From Clytia hemisphaerica (lineage: Eukaryota; Cnidaria; Hydrozoa; Leptothecata; Clytiidae), in assembly GCA_902728285.1 (NCBI GenBank), contig CACVBU010000480.1, forward strand, positions 558,001 through 622,000: 64,000 bases of DNA, read 5' to 3'. Shown here piece by piece: positions 59,201 through 64,000 of this stretch; within the stretch, counting starts at the first letter, position 1; every line of letters starts with the position of its first letter. The notes beneath the pieces are model-generated. The model ran no database searches. It saw only the letters and a list, made by a program, of their open reading frames with translations, and was not told the origin of the DNA. A program made the translations under genes and the position numbers.

Positions 59201-59763
59201 ATATTCTTTGGTAGATATTGAACAGAAAGAGGAAGCCGTTGTCATTTACAAGCAGGTCGCGTCAAAACAAGTGAAGATTCTTGGTGAAGAACACCCAGAC
59301 TTACTCATCACGAAATTTTATTTAGCTGTTTGCTTATACAAAATGGGACGAATTGAAGAAGCTTTGGAGATATTTAGAGAAGTGGAGCAAGTGAGAATGT
59401 CAACACTTGATGAAAACCATCCATCATTGTTGAACACCAAGAAGTTTATCGAAATATGCTTGAAAGATTTGAGATCAAGTAATAAAAGGTTAGTGGAGGT
59501 CTTATTGAGATTTTATGGTAATATCTTATATACCGAGACAAGGTTCTGTAATGATGTCATCCATTAAATTCAAATTATATGGAAAATGATTTTTAAGCAT
59601 TTTGTGCAGTTTTACTTTTCTTGAATTAGGATCAGATTTTCGTTTTAACGTGAGGAGCACTGCGGAAATATGCTCATGGCATGTTCAAATGATGGACAGT
59701 CTCTGTGAAATTCGACAATCAAATCTGTTTTCTTTCAGCGTCATGAGCACCGGTGAGCACTGA
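56214..59763 (+). CDS. NLR-like STAND protein B: HEPN-like, NB-ARC, 11 TPRs
   Basis: Exons 56214-59488 and 59739-59763 give about 1099 residues. The start MMEEKPELV follows a CAG acceptor as in paralogue A. The frame is open 13 codons further upstream (ATG 56175), but the acceptor argues against that start. Residues ~20-165 resemble DZIP3-type HEPN without the RxxxxH motif. NB-ARC motifs are Walker A GLPGCGKS, Walker B LFIFDNADD, ITSQ, GCHPLG and CHSL. Eleven 42-residue kinesin-light-chain-type TPRs follow; the last two (SLVDIEQKEEAVVIYKQV, then CLYKMGRIEEALEIFREV) are the divergent cap also seen in A. The last exon adds SVMSTGEH. STAND ATPases of this shape act as cytosolic sensors that oligomerise on ligand binding. 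The ligand, presumably read by the TPRs, is unknown. The frame is intact throughout. Confidence 0.88.
58020..59200 (+). repeat. 126-bp coding repeat array in gene B (9 typical units)
   Basis: Units of 126 bp carry HNIA.CLQ.TGKTKEALEIYR or IFR variants. Units are less alike than in gene A: several have FRR in place of YRR, and N-, Y- or Q-start variants. Two adjacent units near 58930-59170 are almost identical, a sign of a recent single-unit duplication. Confidence 0.85.
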
Positions 59764-59889
59764 TGTGTTGTTACATGAGCCTGAAAGAAGTTAATGGTAT
59801 ACACGTAAGATAAACTCTTATTATTAATGTATTGGGGACATTTATTAAACAAATTTAGATCATGTCATTCGTAACTGTTTTCCATAATT

Positions 59890-60076
59890 ACACCCATGTG
59901 TCACAGACCCGCCGAGATCGACTCAAAAATTTGATCAAAATTTAGTCCCAAAATATAAATTACAATTTCAGCCCCACTGGAAGATTGACTTTGCATTTCA
60001 TCCCCATTGGGATTATGATATAAATCTTATCCCTGCTCTGGGAAAAATTTTCACCAGGGCTGTGAGACAGGTGTGT
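59890..60076. mobile_element. 187-bp MITE, ATAATT duplication, empty site in copy A
   Basis: Ends are ACACCCATGTGTCACAG and the inverse of ACACACCTGTCTCACAGC. The 6-bp ATAATT at 59884-59889 is repeated at 60077-60082. The matching place beside gene A (TTTTCCATAATTATAGAG, about 23009) has a single ATAATT and no insert. The interior has CCCCACTGG/CCCCATTGG phrases. Confidence 0.85.
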
Positions 60077-60700
60077 ATAATTATAAATTCTTGCTTACTG
60101 TAGTTCAAAACCTCTATCTTCCAATTTTTCTGAAATATTTGACGATTTTACTAAAAACCATTTTACGATTTGTTTCAGAATTTTCCATCACTGCCACGTT
60201 TTATACAGTATTTCAAAGAACAGCACGAATAATCGGATGGCTGCACAACTAATTCGATAAATGAACGAACACAACTATACTTCACCAGAAACGTTTCGTT
60301 ATTGTGGTATAAAGTCTTTTGACCTCTTCACAACTAAATGAAAATTTCAAAATATCAAAATCTGATAAAAGGTAAAATTGAAGTGAAGATAACTATGAAT
60401 CATTGATTGATAAACAATGAACGACGAAGAAGACGTCTTCACTGGGAAATGTCAACGATATTGTTCATCTGAGCTGTCGACTGTAGTTTCTTTGCCACTT
60501 CAAATGGCATTTCGATGGAGAATTTTTATGTTGAAAAAATTTCAGTGCAAAATAAATTGATGATCAAAATGGAAGGTTTCATTAATCTGAAGAAAGCTTT
60601 CTGATTCAGATTCGTTAGATGAAACTAACAATGCGAACCAAATGAACAAAATAAACATTTTCTATATTCTTATATTAAACTTGTAATGTATTCCAAAATT

Positions 60701-60934
60701 ACACCCCTGTGTCACCCCGGTGAAAAAAATATCCTACAATTTCAACCCCACTGCGAAATTGCTCTATGATTTTATCCCCACTGAAAACTGAATGTAAAAA
60801 AATGCACTCCAAAACCATTCACACTGGAATTTCCGAGCTGGAAACAATAGATTTTCTATCCTCATTGGCATTTTGATAGAAATTTCTTCCCCACTGAGGG
60901 AAAAAGTTCTACCGGGGCACTGAGACAGGGGTGT
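60701..60934. mobile_element. 234-bp MITE of the same family, AAAATT duplication, empty site in copy A
   Basis: Ends are ACACCCCTGTGTCACC and the inverse of ACACCCCTGTCTCAGTG. AAAATT flanks both sides (60695-60700 and 60935-60940). The matching site beside gene A (ATTCTAAAATTATATTATA, about 23587) has one AAAATT and no insert. It has the same length class and interior style as the 59890 copy, but is diverged from it. Confidence 0.85.
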
Positions 60935-61427
60935 AAAATTATATGATATAATTAGGTTAATATTTTGGTGGTAAGAAGGATACTCTCATGTTGAAAATTC
61001 TTGGTATCAGGATTTATTTCAAACAACAAGCTAGGAACTTTTTATGCATGAATCTCTTACAATAGACTCTTACAATAGAATTCAGCCGGTCTATGGACGA
61101 TCAGGATTTCCCGTCGTCTCTTAATTGTTGAATTGTTCTTGATTTTCATCGGCATTTCCCGCCCTCTCTTGATTGTTGGAGTTCTTGACTGAACTTTTTC
61201 ATCCATTTTTTGAGATCATCAAGATTTTTTAAAAGCACTGCCAATTATATAATATAACTGATATACTTGATTTTTAAAAACTACTGGTCTGTAAGTCCTT
61301 GACTTTATCGATTGTTTTATTTAGGTTATGTCACTCATTAATCATATATGTATTATGGGTATTTGAGAGTTGAAGTATAAGTAGTATAAGTTAACATTAT
61401 TTCTAAGTATTTACTTACATAAATTTA

Positions 61428-61908
61428 CGAGGGGCAAATCACTAAAATAAATCAAAAAATCATAAATAAATCATAAATCAAAAATAAATCATAAATAAAT
61501 AAAATAATCCGTGACCCGAATATATCATTTGATTTTTGATTTAAAATCAAATCGAATTTTAGAAGAAAATTGATTTTCAATTATCCCTGACCAATTAAAA
61601 ATCAAATTTCAAACCAATTCTTGATTTTTGTTTTTTAAATCAAATATTGCATTTATCTGAGATGAGAGCCTGTTCTTGGGAAGCACACTTGTCCAAATAG
61701 GACTCGGTCATCTTTCCATGTCACTGACACACACACACATGGTACATAAAATTTTGTCCGACTAACTGTTACTCTGAAGCAGGCGTACAAAAATGAATTT
61801 CAAAAATCACTTTAAATTTATAATATTTGATTTAAGATTTTTAACCTCTGAAAAAAGGTACTTCGCGGGTGTTTCAAAAAGTGTGATTGTAAAAACCTAC
61901 AATGAGTA
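61428..61908. other. Low-complexity AAATCAAA tract
   Basis: From 61440 to 61650 the sequence is built from AAATCAAA, ATAAATCA and TTTGATTT motifs, an imperfect palindrome-like low-complexity block. A short CA run lies at 61728-61738. No gene. Confidence 0.5.
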
Positions 61909-62162
61909 CACTTTTTTTATAAGAACAATTTTATAAGAACAATGAGGCTCAAAATCGTCAAAAAATAAGAGCAATTTAAGAAATACTAAATTTCAAGCAA
62001 TTTAGGGGCAAAAGTGGTAAAACTTGGGTATAACGTCTAAAAATACCTCAAATACAGCCTAAAAATAAGAACAGAATAAGAAAAATTTTAGGCTCAAATT
62101 GTCAAAAAAATAAGAACAGCCGAGCCTCAGAAAAGTTTTACTGGTTCTTATAAAAAAAAGTG
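61909..62162. mobile_element. Small element with CACTTTTTTTATAAGAAC ends
   Basis: The left end CACTTTTTTTATAAGAACA and right end GTTCTTATAAAAAAAAGTG are inverted copies. The interior repeats AATAAGAACA and AGGCTC motifs and resembles the dispersed TTAAGAACAT repeats in this window, so it is probably the complete form of that family. A target duplication is not evident. Confidence 0.6.
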
Positions 62163-62229
62163 TTGGAGACCTTTCAGTTTTTACCGTGGCTGAATTGGAC
62201 CTTTTAGTTTTGGTTGTGTTTCTTTTGTA

Positions 62230-62398
62230 ACACGCGGGCGCACGTTATTAATCGCGGCCGCGGTTTCTAAAACGCGGCCGCGTCTTATATAACGTGGTCG
62301 CATGTTAAAAGAACGGCCGCGTTATTCAGCGTAATTAATTACACGGCCGCGTGTCATTTAATGCGGCCGCGTGTTTCTGAAAATGACGCGGCCGCGTT
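62230..62398. repeat. Cluster of CGCGGCCGCG palindromes
   Basis: About seven 10-12-bp palindromic motifs of the form ACGCGGCCGCGT and variants (ACACGGCCGCGTGT, ATGCGGCCGCGTG, ACGTGGTCGCATG) lie at 20-35-base spacing, separated by AT-rich linkers. This CpG-dense island is strongly unlike the surrounding AT-rich DNA. Confidence 0.8.
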
Positions 62399-64000
62399 TT
62401 CTAAAAAATGACGGTAATTTATATTAACCCCGACCCTTGGGCGGGAAAAAGGCTGACCCTTGACCTAGCTAAATAAAACAAGAAAGCCTAAGTGACGTTA
62501 AGGCCCAGCAGTGTCAGTAGTGTCGACATAGTTTCCGTTGCAGAGCCGCCATACAGCTTTATAATTTATATGAGTGAATTCTTCGATACAGAGCAACTCG
62601 AATCATACAAGAAATTAATGGAGAGTTAATTAGGTGCTTTAATAAGAGATTTGACCATATTAATTGGATGCATTAATTAAGCAAGTTAAATAAACGCTTT
62701 TTAGCATGGGCTCGTCAATTGATAGTTGCACGCACAGGCCCTGACAAAATCAAACATCTTCGATCAGTTCCTTTTTAAAAGCCCATTACGCTGCGCGCGC
62801 TGGGCCAATAAAAAGCCGACCCTGTGGGTAAAAAAAAAATCCTTTTGAATGCCCTGACTGGGGGGGGGGGCTTGTGGCGAATGTTCTCTCTCGTCCTCCT
62901 GCGTCCCCTCCCGACCGGAGACTATTCTTTAAAGCAACACTTTTTTTGTATAAGAACTTATTTATAAGAGTACCTTCGACCAAAATAAGGTTTAAAAAGC
63001 CTACCCTGGGTAAAACAAACGCTTTAGTAGCATTTACTTATGGCCCAAAAGGCTAAAAATAGACACTGCGCACTTCTGAAAAAAAATTTCTTTGAGAGTT
63101 CTAGTGGACAAATATATTCTGCTCGTCCAACTCGAATAAAGTTGAGTTATCGAGTTATTCAATTCAATTGAAGAGTTGCATTATCAGGTCTGCATTTCTT
63201 ACACGACTCATTATTGGCGTGAACATATTATTTCCCTCGCTAAATTCCTCATTCATTCCACATTCCTCGATTATGACGTCATAATCATGTTTTCTTAGAA
63301 AAACTCACTGGGAACTTTTGTACTAAGCTGTAATCAGTCATATGATTAGCGTAAATAATTGTTTAATTCTTGTTTTGCCTTGCTGTAGAAATTTGAAAAA
63401 TTTTTAAAATAAGATCTTTCTAAACGATTTTAAACTTAAAACACAGAAAAATATATAATATCCACGGACTTCCAGATTTTTATTACCTTCCTACAAAAAA
63501 CGTATATAATTCAGAGGCGAAGCGTCGACTTGGGCCCATGAAAGAGCGAACTTGTAAAAATATTCAGGAAATTCTTATTAAAAAAAAGCCTGAAAGTACT
63601 TTTTTCATTTTCTCCCGCCGAAAACAACAACATCGCCTCGAAAGTTTTCAATTTTTTGTTGCTTTTTTTGCCAGTAGTCCCCCCCCCTTTAGGGAAAGGG
63701 TTTAATGAGAAAAAACAATTTTTGGTCATTTTGTTCAGGCATTTTTCTACCCATTCGACATCCGTAACGTTGCTTTTACATCCAAACAAGTTCATTTGAT
63801 TGTTACGAATGTTAATTAAACGTTGAGAAAACGTTGTATGCCTGATGCATCGAATTCGACGGTACAAGTGATGAGTTACAAATACTCACACGTGGTTAGT
63901 CTTTTTCTTAAAGATATCAATCAAAGTAAATATGCCTTTCTAACACATTTCATAACCAATTACACCAGCCGTATGTTAATTTGTGAATTGATTTTCTTTT
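62399..64000. other. Intergenic, repeat scraps only
   Basis: Positions 62780-62890 have a GCGCGCGC palindrome and G/C runs. Positions 62938-62968 carry a lone ACTTTTTTTGTATAAGAAC terminus. ORFs at 62786-63056 and the antisense 118-codon ORF 63511-63867 lack recognisable domains or splice sites. Confidence 0.35.

Larger units (their letters stand above)
59764..61427 (+). repeat. 3' flank of gene B, duplicated from or to gene A
   Basis: Co-linear with 22963-24345 apart from insertions. Contains the probable 3' UTR and intergenic DNA, and no second gene. Shared blocks include ATAATCGGATGGCTGCACAA (60230-60250) and GTCCTTGACTTTATCGATTG. Confidence 0.7.

Noticed and set aside
63511..63867. 118-codon antisense ORF
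   Set aside because: It runs across a C-run and AT-rich tracts, has no recognisable domain, and starts and stops without gene-like context.

Overview
The window is AT-rich eukaryotic DNA from an animal. It has spliced genes with GT/AG introns, long non-coding stretches, and dense class I and class II transposon debris. The gene content is a secreted PAN-PAN-trypsin protease and large HEPN-like/NB-ARC/TPR proteins. With the BEL/Pao retrotransposons and many palindromic G/C-run repeats, this fits an early-branching metazoan, most likely a cnidarian. The species cannot be fixed from sequence alone. No tRNA, rRNA or CRISPR array was seen.

Layout. 1-5.4 kb is intergenic, with two adjacent miniature inverted-repeat elements (MITEs) and a ~320-bp tandem repeat. 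5.44-8.66 kb is a seven-exon gene for a 461-residue secreted serine protease. 8.7-16.1 kb is repeat-rich and includes a MITE with a visible empty site and a decayed LINE. 16.7-23.0 kb holds NLR-like paralogue A, with about 30 near-identical TPR units followed by two divergent ones, and many small frameshifts in the second half of the array. 23-37 kb is non-coding: a 176-bp satellite, several terminal-inverted-repeat elements and two possible orphan exons. 37.0-40.7 kb is a decayed Mutator-like element. 40.9-48.8 kb is a full-length BEL/Pao element on the minus strand with 5-bp target duplications. 50.9-54.8 kb is a 5'-truncated BEL/Pao element on the plus strand flanked by an unusual 68-bp direct repeat. 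56.2-59.8 kb is NLR-like paralogue B, with 11 TPR units and an intact frame. 59.8-64 kb is non-coding, with two MITEs whose empty sites are preserved beside paralogue A, and a cluster of NotI-type palindromes.

The most interesting content is the A/B pair. Each protein has an N-terminal region resembling the DZIP3-type HEPN domain, then an NB-ARC-type STAND ATPase, then kinesin-light-chain-like 42-residue TPRs. This is the layout of animal NLR-like sensors. A and B arose by a segmental duplication that includes flanking DNA. The TPR array of A then expanded by unit and block duplication while the first ~610 residues and the last two TPRs stayed nearly unchanged. Whether A is a working gene, a pseudogene or a mis-assembled gene is the main open question.
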